From positions 62,001 to 126,000 of the forward strand of contig JABANP010000120.1 in NCBI GenBank assembly GCA_013115135.1: a stretch of DNA of 64,000 nucleotides, written 5' to 3'. The DNA comes from Perkinsus olseni. Its lineage: Eukaryota > Perkinsozoa > Perkinsida > Perkinsidae. This document shows, piece after piece, positions 1 through 11,711 of this stretch. The notes below the pieces were generated by a model. That model was not told where the DNA came from and searched no databases. It saw only the letters and a program-made list of their open reading frames with translations. The position numbers and the translations under genes were made by a program. How positions within the stretch are numbered: the stretch's first letter is position 1; every line of letters starts with the position of its first letter.

Positions 1-285
1 TCCGTGCGGGGTCCCCACGTGAGTGGGGTGCGCGGACCCACTAAGCCTCGCAGGTTCGAATCCCCCCACGACCAGACTAAGTAACGCGCGAGAGCGCAAC
101 CGCCGGCGGCACAGTACAACCGACTCTGCAGTGAGTAGCGCGACTCTAGCGCAACCAACACAGCACCCGACAGCACAGCACAGACCGGCTCGAGAGCGAG
201 CCGGGATCACTACCGAGAAGACCAGGCCGAAGGCACACTAGCATGACCGGCCCGCGGGACGGTCGTTCAGGCAGCGCACCGCTAG
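1..285 (+). mobile_element. Type A module, 3' part only (cut by window edge)
   Basis: This matches the last 285 bp of the complete type A modules that follow. It holds the tRNA-like B-box GGTTCGAATCC and ends in the hairpin GACCG...CGGTC about 20 bp before CTAG. Confidence 0.8.
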
Positions 286-571
286 GTGGAAGACGCCCTT
301 CGTCATTTCGCCCGCCGCGCATTGGGGGAGGGGCCCCAGAGCGCGCCACAAACTGATACATTATCTCACAGCAAAAATGAGTGATTTCGAAGCCGATTTT
401 CTTATCTGGTCACAGGATGGGGCTGAAAAGGGCACCAATCGACTCCTCTCGTCGAGCTGAGTATATATGTGGAAGAATTTCTTCCGAAAAAAGGCTCAGT
501 TTTGAGCTATAATCGATTTAGTGTTTTGGGATTTAAATTCCTGTCGATTTTATAGTGGTTGTCATTCTCAC

Positions 572-645
572 GGTCGGAGTAGTGTAGTTGGTTAAGGTGG
601 AGGGTTGGAGGTCGGATGACCCAGGTTCAATCCCTGGTTGAGGAA
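572..645 (+). other. tRNA-like (Pol III promoter-like) segment a
   Basis: An A-box-like AGTGTAGTTGGTTAAGGTGG is followed by the B-box-like GGTTCAATCCC, spaced as in a tRNA gene. No acceptor stem can be drawn, so this is a relic or a promoter, not a working tRNA. It recurs in all A and B modules. Confidence 0.45.
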
Positions 646-816
646 TATTTGGCCAATGGTCTCAGTACTTGGGGAAGGTCTCCGAGTACGGTGTACGGGT
701 GGTCAGTAGTGAAGTAATGACTGGGGAAGTCGGAGAGACACCAAAGGAGGACAGCTACGCCAAGTACAAGTGCAGTCAACTGGGGTGGTTGAAACACAGG
801 CTTAATGATCAGCAGT

Positions 817-884
817 CGGATTGGGCTGGTGGTTAGAGCGCTTGGCTGTCATGGTGGACACCCAGGTTCAATCCCCGATTAGGT
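817..884 (+). other. tRNA-like segment b
   Basis: An A-box-like TGGGCTGGTGGTTAGAGCG and a B-box-like GGTTCAATCCC. This is a decayed version of the better copy at 3884-3948. Confidence 0.45.
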
Positions 885-951
885 AATCAGTAGTACTATC
901 GCACAACACTCTCAGATCGGTCCAGGACTCTCGAGAAACACTAATCTCATC

Positions 952-1098
952 ACAGTAGGTACTAGTCGAGTGGTCATGTCTCAGGTTCATCATCCCAGAG
1001 GTCGCGGGTTCAAACTCCAGAAGGTCCGTGCGGGGTCCCCACGTGAGTGGGGTGCGCGGACCCACTAAGCCTCGCAGGTTCGAATCCCCCCACGACCA
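952..1098 (+). other. Two tRNA-like segments in tandem (c and d)
   Basis: Segment c (952-1022) has AGTCGAGTGGTCATG and GGTTCAAACTCC. Segment d (1023-1098) has the consensus-like B-box GGTTCGAATCC, preceded by GC-rich inverted repeats (GTCCGTGCGGGG, GTGCGCGGAC). Neither folds into a full cloverleaf by eye. Confidence 0.4.
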
Positions 1099-1309
1099 GA
1101 CTAAGTAACGCGCGAGAGCGCAACCGCCGGCGGCACAGTACAACCGACTCTGCAGTGAGTAGCGCGACTCTAGCGCAACCAACACAGCACCCGACAGCAC
1201 AGCACAGACCGGCTCGAGAGCGAGCCGGGATCACTACCGAGAAGACCAGGCCGAAGGCACACTAGCATGACCGGCCCGCGGGACGGTCGTTCAGGCAGCG
1301 CACCGCTAG

Positions 1310-2332
1310 GTGGAAGACGCCCTTCGTCATTTCGCCCGCCGCGCATTGGGGGAGGGGCCCCAGAGCGCGCCACAAACTGATACATTATCTCACAGCAAAA
1401 ATGAGTGATTTCGAAGCCGATTTTCTTATCTGGTCACAGGATGGGGCTGAAAAGGGCACCAATCGACTCCTCTCGTCGAGCTGAGTATATATGTGGAAGA
1501 ATTTCTTCCGAAAAAAGGCTCAGTTTTGAGCTACAATCGATTTAGTGTTTTGGAGTTTAAATTCCCCTCGATTTTATACTGGCTATCAGTTCAGCACTCG
1601 GATTAGTGTAGTTGGTTAAGGTGGAGGCTTGAGGGTCGGATGACCCAGGTTCAAATCCCGGTGAGAAATATTTAGCGATTGGTCCCAGTACTTGGGAAAG
1701 GCCTCCGACTAAGGTGTACGAGTGGTCAGTAGTGAAGTAATGACTGGGGAAGTCGGAGAGACACCAAACAAGGGCAACTACGCCAAGTACAAGTGCAGTC
1801 AACTGGGGTGGTTGAAACACAGGCTTAATGATCAGTAGTCGGATTGGGCTGGTGGTTAGAGCGCTTGGCTGTCATGGTGGACACCCAGGTTCAATCCCCG
1901 ATTAGGTATTGAGCAGTATTGTCGCGCAACACTCTCTGATCGGTGCAGGACTCTCGAGAAACACTAATCTCATCACAGTAGGTACTAGTCGAGTGGTCAT
2001 GTCTCAGGTTCATCATCCCAGAGGTCGCGGGTTCAAACTCCAGAAGGTCCGTGCGGGGTCCCCACGTGAGTGGGGTGCGCGGACCCACTAAGCCTCGCAG
2101 GTTCGAATCCCCCCACGACCAGACTAAGTAACGCGCGAGAGCGCAACCGCCGGCGGCACAGTACAACCGACTCTGCAGTGAGTAGCGCGACTCTAGCGCA
2201 ACCAACACAGCACCCGACAGCACAGCACAGACCGGCTCGAGAGCGAGCCGGGATCACTACCGAGAAGACCAGGCCGAAGGCACACTAGCATGACCGGCCC
2301 GCGGGACGGTCGTTCAGGCAGCGCACCGCTAG
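1310..2332 (+). mobile_element. Type A non-autonomous module, copy 3
   Basis: Same organisation as the preceding module. It differs in the middle (about 1550-1680), where it carries the B-like variant of the first tRNA-like segment (GGTTCAAATCC in place of GGTTCAATCC). Exchange of internal segments between types is likely. Confidence 0.8.
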
Positions 2333-3356
2333 GTGGAAGACGCCCTTCGTCATTTCGCCCGCCGCGCATTGGGGGAGGGGCCCCAGAGCGCGCCACAAAC
2401 TGATACATTATCTCACAGCAAAAATGAGTGATTTCGAAGCCGATTTTCTTATCTGGTCACAGGATGGGGCTGAAAAGGGCACCAATCGACTCCTCTCGTC
2501 GAGCTGAGTATATATGTGGAAGAATTTCTTCCGAAAAAAGGCTCAGTTTTGAGCTATAATCGATTTAGTGTTTTGGGATTTAAATTCCTGTCGATTTTAT
2601 AGTGGTTGTCATTCTCACGGTCAGAGTAGTGTAGTTGGTTAAGGTGGAGGGTTGGAGGTCGGATGACCCAGGTTCAATCCCTGGTTGAGGAATATTTGGC
2701 CAATGGTCTCAGTACTTGGGGAAGGTCTCCGAGTACGGTGTACGGGTGGTCAGTAGTGAAGTAATGACTGGGGAAGTCGGAGAGACACCAAAGGAGGACA
2801 GCTACGCCAAGTACAAGTGCAGTCAACTGGGGTGGTTGAAACACAGGCTTAATGATCAGCAGTCGGATTGGGCTGGTGGTTAGAGCGCTTGGATGTCATG
2901 GTGGACACCCAGGTTCAATCCCCGATTAGGTATTGAGCAGTATTATCGCGCAACACTCTCTGATCGGTGCACGAGTCTCAAGAAACAGTAATCTCATCAC
3001 AGTAGGTACTAGGCGAGTGGTCATGTCTCAGGTTCATCATCCCAGAGGTTGCAGGTTCGAACTCCAGCAAGTCCGTGCGGGGTCCCCACGTGAGTGGGGT
3101 GCGCGGACCCACTAAGCCTCGCAGGTTCGAATCCCCCCACGACCAGACTAAGTAACGCGCGAGAGCGCAACCGCCGGTGGCACAGTACCACCGACTCTGC
3201 AGTGAGTAGCGCGACCCTAGCGCAACCATCACAGCACCCGACGGCACAGCACAGACCGGCTCGAGAGCGAGCCGGGATCACTACCCAGAAGACCAGGCCG
3301 AAGGCACACTAGCATGACCGGCCCGCGGGACGGTCGTTCAGGCAGCGCACCGCTAG
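2333..3356 (+). mobile_element. Type A/B hybrid module, copy 4
   Basis: The 5' half is type A. The 3' part (about 2980-3356) carries the variants typical of type B, for example CCGGTGGCACAGTACCACC in place of the CGGCGGCACAGTACAACC form. It reads as a recombinant between module types. Confidence 0.7.
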
Positions 3357-4324
3357 GTGAACGGCGTCGCTCCGCCCTTTTCGTTCTGCGCGCTGGGGGA
3401 GGGGCCCCGTCGCGCGCCTCAATAGTAAATTCTCACTACAAAAGTGACCGATTACGAAGCCGATTTCGCGATCTGGCCACAGGATGGGGCTGAAAAGGGC
3501 ACCAATCGACTCCTCTCGTCGAGCTGAGTATATATGTGGAAGAATTTCTTCCGAAAAAAGGCTCAGTTTTGAGCTACAATCGATTTAGTGTTTTGGAGTT
3601 TAAATTCCCCTCGATTTTATACTGCTTGTCAGTCTGACGGTGTGATTAGTGCAGGTGGTTAAGGTGGAGTGCTGGAGGTCGGATGACCCAGGTTCAAATC
3701 CCGGTGAGAAATATTTAGCGATTGGTCCCAGTACTTGGGAAAGGCCTCCGACTAAGGTGTACGAGTGGTCAGTAGTGAAGTAATGACTGGGGAAGTCGGA
3801 GAGACACCAAACAAGGCCAACTACGCCAAGCACAAGTGCAGTCAACTGGGGTCGTTGAAACACAGGCTTAATGATCAGCAGTCGGATTAGCCTGGTGGTT
3901 AGAGGACTGGGCTGTCGTGGTGGACACCCAGGTTCGAATCCTGGTATTATAAATAACAATTTAATTGCGAATCACTGGATGAGTGGTGCAGGACTCTCGA
4001 GAAACACTAATCTCATCACAGTAGGTAATAGTCGCGTGGTCATGTCTCAGGTTCATCATCCCAGAGGTCGCAGGTTCAAACTCCAGAAGGTCCGTGCGGG
4101 GCCCCCACGACCACACTAAGTAACGCGCGAGAGCGCAACCGCCGGCGGCACAGTACCACCGACTCTCCAGTGAGTAGCGCGACCCTAGCGCAACCAACAC
4201 AGCACCCGACGGCACAGCACAGACCGGCTCGAGAGCGAGCCGGGATCACTACCCAGAAGACCAGGCCGAAGGCACACTAGCATGACCGGCCCGCGGGACG
4301 GTCGTTCAGGCAGCGCACCGCTAG
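3357..4324 (+). mobile_element. Type B module with a 51-bp internal deletion
   Basis: The unit starts GTGAACGGCG. It matches the 1019-bp B module at 8594-9612 but lacks 51 bp around 4098-4104, where the fourth tRNA-like segment sits. The deletion lies between short CCCCCACG repeats, consistent with slippage or recombination. It also carries the best preserved tRNA-like segment of the array (3884-3948). Confidence 0.75.
3884..3948 (+). other. Best preserved tRNA-like segment
   Basis: It has an A-box TTAGCCTGGTGGTTAGAGGA and a T-arm CCAGG-TTCGAAT-CCTGG with a perfect 5-bp stem. The expected 3' acceptor strand is missing (TATTATA follows), so it is tRNA-derived rather than a tRNA gene. The copy at about 9121-9186 is almost identical. 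Confidence 0.5.
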
Positions 4325-4663
4325 GTGGATGGCTTTTCCTGCCGCTCAAAACCTCCGCGCGCAGGGGGAGGGGCCCCGGGCGCGCGCTAAAGAACCCCCC
4401 AGGAATACACAGCGAATTTGGTCATTTTGCAAGCGATTTCGCGATCTGGCCATTAAACGTTTACCAAACTCCGCATGTGGGTAGATATGGCTCTAATTAG
4501 CCCAGATATGGTCTCAGAATTTCGGTTTATAAATTCGTTGAAGAGAAATTAACGATTCAAGATTCCGCAATTTAGCTAATTTACTTTTTGTGCTAAAGCG
4601 CGCCCAGAAAATAGCTATACCCGAGCTAGCGGGGACAACATAGCACATAACTTCGCAATAGAA

Positions 4664-4731
4664 GGATTAGTCTAACAGGGCGAGCGGTCGACTGGTAAGC
4701 AGGAGGGCACGGGTTCGATCCCTGGTACAAA
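4664..4731 (+). other. tRNA-like segment of type C modules (first)
   Basis: GGCGAGCGGTCGACTGG (A-box-like) and GGGTTCGATCCC (B-box). It repeats in every C module and is duplicated in C'. Confidence 0.45.
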
Positions 4732-4756
4732 CATTTTAGGAAAATCAGACCGGGAC

Positions 4757-4838
4757 CACGAGGCTAGCGACGCTAGCAGCTAGGGTGTTGCTCGAAGCTA
4801 GTAAAGCTAGTACGCTAGCCAAAACGCTAACAGCTAGT
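4757..4838 (+). repeat. CTAG-rich palindromic cluster in type C modules
   Basis: Within about 80 bp there are some nine CTAG sites, several inside GCTAGC palindromes (GAGGCTAGCGACGCTAGC and onward). The cluster recurs in each C and C' module between its two tRNA-like segments. CTAG is also the tetranucleotide at every module junction. Confidence 0.6.
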
Positions 4839-4974
4839 GGGTCGACCGTGCTGGGGGTCCCCGCGTTGCGGGGCAGCACGGGAGGCCCAGCCGAAGGCTC
4901 CAGACCTCTGTCAAGTCCCCTTTTGTCTCCACGCCCCATCCGGGCTGAGGATACGCTTCAAAATTATCAAGCGT

Positions 4975-5036
4975 ACTGGGCGAGCGGTAGAGCGGCAGAC
5001 TTCACACCGGTAGGTCGCAGGTTCGACTCGCACTCA
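4975..5036 (+). other. tRNA-like segment of type C modules (second)
   Basis: TGGGCGAGCGGTAGAGCG is a good A-box, followed by GGTTCGACTC as B-box. It lies just upstream of the terminal hairpin of the module. Confidence 0.45.
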
Positions 5037-5068
5037 CCCCGAAGGGGTTCGTTTCGCACAGCCGCTAG

Positions 5069-6087
5069 GTGAACGGCGTCGCTCCGCCCTTTTCGTTCTG
5101 CGCGCTGGGGGAGGGGCCCCGTCGCGCGCCTCAATAGTAAATTCTCACTACAAAAGTGACCGATTACGAAGCCGATTTCGCGATCTGGCCACAGGATGGG
5201 GCTGAAAAGGGCACCAATCGACTCCTCTCGTCGAGCTGAGTATATATGTGGAAGAATTTCTTCCGAAAAAAGGCTCAGTTTTGAGCTACAATCGATTTAG
5301 TGTTTTGGAGTTTAAATTCCCCTCGATTTTATACTGCTTGTCAGTCTGACGGTGTGATTAGTGCAGGTGGTTAAGGTGGAGTGCTGGAGGTCGGATGACC
5401 CAGGTTCAAATCCCGGTGAGAAATATTTAGCGATTGGTCCCAGTACTTGGGAAAGGCCTCCGACTAAGGTGTACGAGTGGTCAGTAGTGAAGTAATGACT
5501 GGGGAAGTCGGAGAGACACCAAACAAGGGCAACTACGCCAAGTACAAGTGCAGTCAACTGGGGTGGTTGAAACACAGGCTTAATGATCAGTAGTCGGATT
5601 GGGCTGGTGGTTAGAGCGCTTGGCTGTCATGGTGGACACCCAGGTTCAATCCCCGATTAGGTAATCAGTAGTACTATCGCACAACACTCTCAGATCGGTC
5701 CAGGACTCTCTACAAACAATAATCTCATCACAGTAGGTAATAGTCGCGTGGTCATGTCTCAGGTCTATCATCCCAGAGGTCTCAGGTTCAAACTCCAGCA
5801 GGTCCGTGCGGGGTCCCCACGTGAGTGGGGTGCGCGGACCCACTAAGCCTCGCAGGTTCGAATCCCCCCACGACCAGACTAAGTAACGCGCGAGAGCGCA
5901 ACCGCCGGTGGCACAGTACCACCGACTCTGCAGTGAGTAGCGCGACCCTAGCGCAACCATCACAGCACCCGACGGCACAGCACAGACCGGCTCGAGAGCG
6001 AGCCGGGATCACTACCCAGAAGACCAGGCCGAAGGCACACTAGCATGACCGGCCCGCGGGACGGTCGTTCAGGCAGCGCACCGCTAG
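5069..6087 (+). mobile_element. Type B module, copy 2
   Basis: A full 1019-bp B unit with four tRNA-like segments. Together with the next C unit it forms a composite repeat of about 1762 bp. Confidence 0.8.
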
Positions 6088-6830
6088 GTGGATGGCTTTT
6101 CCTGCCGCTCAAAACCTCCGCGCGCAGGGGGAGGGGCCCCGGGCGCGCGCTAAAGAACCCCCCAGGAATACACAGCGAATTTGGTCATTTTGCAAGCGAT
6201 TTCGCGATCTGGCCATTAAACGTTTACCAAACTCCGCATGTGGGTAGATATGGCTCTAATTAGCCCAGATATGGTCTCAGAATTTCGGTTTATAAATTCG
6301 TTGAAGAGAAATTAACGATTCAAGATTCCGCAATTTAGCTAATTTACTTTTTGTGCTAAAGCGCGCCCAGAAAATAGCTATACCCGAGCTAGCGGGGACA
6401 ACATAGCACATAACTTCGCAATAGAAGGATTAGTCTAACAGGGCGAGCGGTCGACTGGTAAGCAGGAGGGCACGGGTTCGATCCCTGGTACAAACATTTT
6501 AGGAAAATCAGACCGGGACCACGAGGCTAGCGACGCTAGCAGCTAGGGTGTTGCTCGAAGCTAGTAAAGCTAGTACGCTAGCCAAAACGCTAACAGCTAG
6601 TGGGTCGACCGTGCTGGGGGTCCCCGCGTTGCGGGGCAGCACGGGAGGCCCAGCCGAAGGCTCCAGACCTCTGTCAAGTCCCCGGTCGGTTTCGACGCCC
6701 CATCCGGGCTGAGGATGCACGTAAAAATTATCAACCGAGCTGGGCGAGCGGTAGAGCGGTAGACTTCACGCCGGTAGGTCGCAGGTTCGACTCGCACACC
6801 CCGAAGGGGTTCGTTTCGCACAGCCGCTAG
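6088..6830 (+). mobile_element. Type C module, copy 2
   Basis: Nearly identical to 4325-5068. Differences cluster near 6685-6720, where the variant CGGTCGGTTTCGAC replaces CTTTTGTCTCCAC. Confidence 0.8.
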
Positions 6831-7849
6831 GTGAACGGCGTCGCTCCGCCCTTTTCGTTCTGCGCGCTGGGGGAGGGGCCCCGTCGCGCGCCTCAATAGT
6901 AAATTCTCACTACAAAAGTGACCGATTACGAAGCCGATTTCGCGATCTGGCCACAGGATGGGGCTGAAAAGGGCACCAATCGACTCCTCTCGTCGAGCTG
7001 AGTATATATGTGGAAGAATTTCTTCCGAAAAAAGGCTCAGTTTTGAGCTATAATCGATTTAGTGTTTTCGAGTTTAAATTCCCGTCGATTTTATACTGCT
7101 TGTCAGTCTAACGGTCTGATTAGTGCAGGTGGTTAAGGTGGAGTGCTGGAGGTCGGATGACCCAGGTTCAAATCCCGGTGAGAAATATTTAGCGATTGGT
7201 CCCAGTACTTGGGAAAGGCCTCCGACTAAGGTGTACGAGTGGTCAGTAGTGAAGTAATGACTGGGGAAGTCGGAGAGACACCAAACAAGGGCAACTACGC
7301 CAAGTACAAGTGCAGTCAACTGGGGTGGTTGAAACACAGGCTTAATGATCAGTAGTCGGATTGGGCTGGTGGTTAGAGCGCTTGGCTGTCATGGTGGACA
7401 CCCAGGTTCAATCCCCGATTAGGTAATCAGTAGTACTATCGCACAACACTCTCAGATCGGTCCAGGACTCTCTACAAACAATAATCTCATCACAGTAGGT
7501 AATAGTCGCGTGGTCATGTCTCAGGTCTATCATCCCAGAGGTCTCAGGTTCAAACTCCAGCAGGTCCGTGCGGGGTCCCCACGTGAGTGGGGTGCGCGGA
7601 CCCACTAAGCCTCGCAGGTTCGAATCCCCCCACGACCAGACTAAGTAACGCGCGAGAGCGCAACCGCCGGTGGCACAGTACCACCGACTCTGCAGTGAGT
7701 AGCGCGACCCTAGCGCAACCATCACAGCACCCGACGGCACAGCACAGACCGGCTCGAGAGCGAGCCGGGATCACTACCCAGAAGACCAGGCCGAAGGCAC
7801 ACTAGCATGACCGGCCCGCGGGACGGTCGTTCAGGCAGCGCACCGCTAG
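6831..7849 (+). mobile_element. Type B module, copy 3
   Basis: Nearly identical to 5069-6087; repeat spacing is 1762 bp. Confidence 0.8.
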
Positions 7850-8593
7850 GTGGATGGCTTTTCCTGCCGCTCAAATCCCTCCGCGCGCAGGGGGAGGGGC
7901 CCCGGGCGCGCGCTAAAGAACCCCCCAGGAATACACAGCGAATTTGGTCATTTTGCAAGCGATTTCGCGATCTGGCCATTAAACGTTTACCAAACTCCGC
8001 ATGTGGGTAGATATGGCTCTAATTAGCCCAGATATGGTCGTAGAATTTCAGTTTATAAATTGGTTGAAGAGAAATTAACGATTCAAGATCCGAGAATTTA
8101 GCTAAAATGAATTTTCGTGCGAAAACGCGCCCCAAAATAGCTATCGCCGAGCTATCGGGGACAACAGAGCACTCAACTTAGTAAGAGTAGGATTAGTCTA
8201 ACACGGCGAGCGGTCGACTGGTAAGCTGGAGGGCACGGGTTCGATCCCTGGTACTAACATTTTAGGAAATTCACACCGGTACCACGAGGCTAGCGACGCT
8301 AGCAGCTAGGGTGTTGCTCGAAGCTAGTAAAGCTAGTACGCTAGCCAAAACGCTAACAGCTAGTGGGTCGACCGTGCTGGGGGTCCCCGCGGTGCGGGGC
8401 AGCACGGGAGGCCCAGCCGAAGGCTCCAGACCTCTGTCAAGTCCCCGGTCGGTTTCGACGCCCCATCCGGGCTGAGGATGCACGTAAAAATTATCAACCG
8501 AGCTGGGCGAGCGGTAGAGCGGTAGACTTCACGCCGGTAGGTCGCAGGTTCGACTCGCACACCCCGAAGGGGTTCGTTTCGCACAGCCGCTAG
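7850..8593 (+). mobile_element. Type C module, copy 3
   Basis: A 744-bp C unit with scattered substitutions in the AT-rich middle (about 8040-8180) relative to the first two C copies. Confidence 0.8.
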
Positions 8594-9612
8594 GTGAACG
8601 GCGTCGCTCCGCCCTTTTCGTTCTGCGCGCTGGGGGAGGGGCCCCGTCGCGCGCCTCAATAGTAAATTCTCACTACAAAAGTGACCGATTACGAAGCCGA
8701 TTTCGCGATCTGGCCACAGGATGGGGCTGAAAAGGGCACCAATCGACTCCTCTCGTCGAGCTGAGTATATATGTGGAAGAATTTCTTCCGAAAAAAGGCT
8801 CAGTTTTGAGCTACAATCGATTTAGTGTTTTGGAGTTTAAATTCCCCTCGATTTTATACTGCTTGTCAGTCTGACGGTGTGATTAGTGCAGGTGGTTAAG
8901 GTGGAGTGCTGGAGGTCGGATGACCCAGGTTCAAATCCCGGTGAGAAATATTTAGCGATTGGTCCCAGTACTTGGGAAAGGCCTCCGACTAAGGTGTACG
9001 AGTGGTCAGTAGTGAAGTAATGACTGGGGAAGTCGGAGAGACACCAAACAAGGCCAACTACGCCAAGCACAAGTGCAGTCAACTGGGGTCGTTGAAACAC
9101 AGGCTTACTGATCAGCAGTCGGATTAGCCTGGTGGTTAGAGGACTGGGCTGTCGTGGTGGACACCCAGGTTCGAATCCTGGTATTATAAATAACAATTTA
9201 ATTGCGAATCACTGGATGAGTGGTGCAGGACTCTCGAGAAACACTAATCTCATCACAGTAGGTAATAGTCGCGTGGTCATGTCTCAGGTTCATCATCCCA
9301 GAGGTCGCAGGTTCAAACTCCAGAAGGTCCGTGCGGGGCCCCCACGCCAGTGGGGTGCACGGACCCACCCAGCACCGCAGGTTCAATCCCCCCCACGACC
9401 ACACTAAGTAACGCGCGAGAGCGCAACCGCCGGCGGCACAGTACCACCGACTCTCCAGTGAGTAGCGCGACCCTAGCGCAACCAACACAGCACCCGACGG
9501 CACAGCACAGACCGGCTCGAGAGCGAGCCGGGATCACTACCCAGAAGACCAGGCCGAAGGCACACTAGCATGACCGGCCCGCGGGACGGTCGTTCAGGCA
9601 GCGCACCGCTAG
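8594..9612 (+). mobile_element. Type B module, copy 4
   Basis: A full 1019-bp unit. Its middle (about 9060-9230) has the same variant as 3357-4324, so these two B copies share a more recent origin than their positions suggest. Confidence 0.8.
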
Positions 9613-10692
9613 GTGGATGGCTTTTCCTGCCGCTCAAATCCCTCCGCGCGCAGGGGGAGGGGCCCCGGGCGCGCGCTAAAGAACCCCCCAGGAATACACA
9701 GCGAATTTGGTCATTTTGCAAGCGATTTCGCGATCTGGCCATTAAACGTTTACCAAACTCCGCATGTGGGTAGATATGGCTCTAATTAGCCCAGATATGG
9801 TCGTAGAATTTCAGTTTATAAATTGGTTGAAGAGAAATTAACGATTCAAGATCCGAGAATTTAGCTAAAATGGATTTTCGTGCGAAAACGCGCCCCAAAA
9901 TAGCTATCTTAGAGCTAGCGGGGACAACAGCGCACTCAAGATGACAAGGGTAAGATTAGTCCAACACGGCGAGCGGTCGACTGGGAAGCCGGAGGGCACG
10001 GGTTCGATCCCCGGTACAACCATTTTGGGAAACTCACACCGGGATCACGAGGCTAGCGACGCTAGCAGCTAGGGTGGCGCCCGAGCTAGAACAGCTAGTA
10101 CGCTAGCCAAAACGCTAACAAGCTAACTGATATAGCCGTGCTCAGAAAATATTTGGCGTCGACTTATCGGGGGCAACACACCGATGTAGATAACAAGAGT
10201 AGGTGTAGTCTAACAGGGCGAGCGATCGACCAGTAAGCAGGAGGTCGCGAGTTCGATTTCGTGTACAAACTTTTTGACGAACTTCGTCTTTTGACTTCGG
10301 CAGTAGCGTCGCTAGTAGCTACAAAGGTCATCGAAGCTAGTAAAGCTAGTACGCTAGCCAGAACGCTAGCAGCTAGTGGGCCGACCGTGCTGGGGTCCCC
10401 GCGATGCGGGGCAGCACGGGAGGCCCAGCCGAAGGCGCACGACCTCTGTCAAGTCACCGCTGTGTCCCCACGCCCCATCCGGGCTGAGGATGCGCGTAAA
10501 CGGTAGTAAGCGAGCTGGGCGAGGGGTAGACCCTCCGACTTAACACCGGAAGGTCGCAGCCCGATCCGGGCTGAGGACGCACGTCGAGATATCAAGCGAG
10601 CAGGGCGAGCGAGAAAACCTCCAGCCTTTATACCGGAAGGGCGCAGGTTCGACTCGCACACCCCGAAGGGGTTCGTTTCGCACAGCCGCTAG
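9613..10692 (+). mobile_element. Type C' module (long form), copy 1
   Basis: A 1080-bp relative of type C. Duplications in the 3' half give two copies each of the AACA(C/G)GGCGAGCG...GTTCGAT tRNA-like segment (about 9955-10020 and 10205-10265) and of the GGGCGAG...GCAG segment (about 10512-10560 and 10590-10655). It ends with the same CCCC-GAA-GGGG hairpin. Confidence 0.75.
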
Positions 10693-11711
10693 GTGAACGG
10701 CGTCGCTCCGCCCTTTTCGTTCTGCGCGCTGGGGGAGGGGCCCCGTCGCGCGCCTCAATAGTAAATTCTCACTACAAAAGTGACCGATTACGAAGCCGAT
10801 TTCGCGATCTGGCCACAGGATGGGGCTGAAAAGGGCACCAATCGACTCCTCTCGTCGAGCTGAGTATATATGTGGAAGAATTTCTTCCGAAAAAAGGCTC
10901 AGTTTTGAGCTACAATCGATTTAGTGTTTTGGAGTTTAAATTCCCCTGGATTTTATACTGGCTATCAGTTCAGCACTCGGATTAGTGTAGTTGGTTAAGG
11001 TGGAGGCTTGAAGGTCGGATGACCCAGGTTCAAACCCCGGTGAGAGATATTTAGCGATCGGTCCCAGTGCTTGGGGAAGTCGTCCGACTAAGGTGTACGA
11101 GTGGTCAGTAGTGAAGTAATGACTGGGGAAGTCGGAGAGACACCAAACAAGGGCAACTACGCCAAGTACAAGTGCAGTCAACTGGGGTGGTTGAAACACA
11201 GGCTTAATGATCAGTAGTCGGATTGGGCTGGTGGTTAGAGCGCTTGGCTGTCATGGTGGACACCCAGGTTCAATCCCCGATTAGGTAATCAGTAGTACTA
11301 TCGCACAACACTCTCAGATCGGTCCAGGACTCTCTACAAACAATAATCTCATCACAGTAGGTAATAGTCGCGTGGTCATGTCTCAGGTCTATCATTCCAG
11401 AGGTCTCAGGTTCAAACTCCAGCAGGTCCGTGCGGGGTCCCCACGTGAGTGGGGTGCGCGGACCCACTAAGCCTCGCAGGTTCGAATCCCCCCACGACCA
11501 GACTAAGTAACGCGCGAGAGCGCAACCGCCGGCGGCACAGTACAACCGACTCTGCAGTGAGTAGCGCGACTCTAGCGCAACCAACACAGCACCCGACAGC
11601 ACAGCACAGACCGGCTCGAGAGCGAGCCGGGATCACTACCGAGAAGACCAGGCCGAAGGCACACTAGCATGACCGGCCCGCGGGACGGTCGTTCAGGCAG
11701 CGCACCGCTAG
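10693..11711 (+). mobile_element. Type B module, copy 5
   Basis: A 1019-bp B unit whose 3' end (about 11520-11640) has the type A variants (CGGCGGCACAGTACAACC, GAGAAGACC). It reads as another A/B recombinant. Confidence 0.75.

Larger units (their letters stand above)
286..1309 (+). mobile_element. Type A non-autonomous module, copy 2
   Basis: The unit starts GTGGAAGACG after CTAG and ends CCGCTAG. In order it contains the GGGGGAGGGGCCCC block (about +55), a stretch shared with types B and C (GAAGCCGATTTTC), four tRNA-like segments (572-645, 817-884, 952-1022, 1023-1098) and the terminal hairpin GACCG/CGGTC. No protein of recognisable kind is encoded. Confidence 0.8.
4325..5068 (+). mobile_element. 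Type C module, copy 1
   Basis: The 744-bp unit starts GTGGATGGC. It has the G-rich block, a stretch shared with B (GCGATTTCGCGATCTGGCCA), an AAACTCCGCATG block, an AT-rich middle, two tRNA-like segments (4664-4731, 4975-5036) separated by a CTAG-rich cluster, and the terminal hairpin CCCC-GAA-GGGG 21 bp before CTAG. The 3' half is unrelated to types A and B. Confidence 0.8.
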
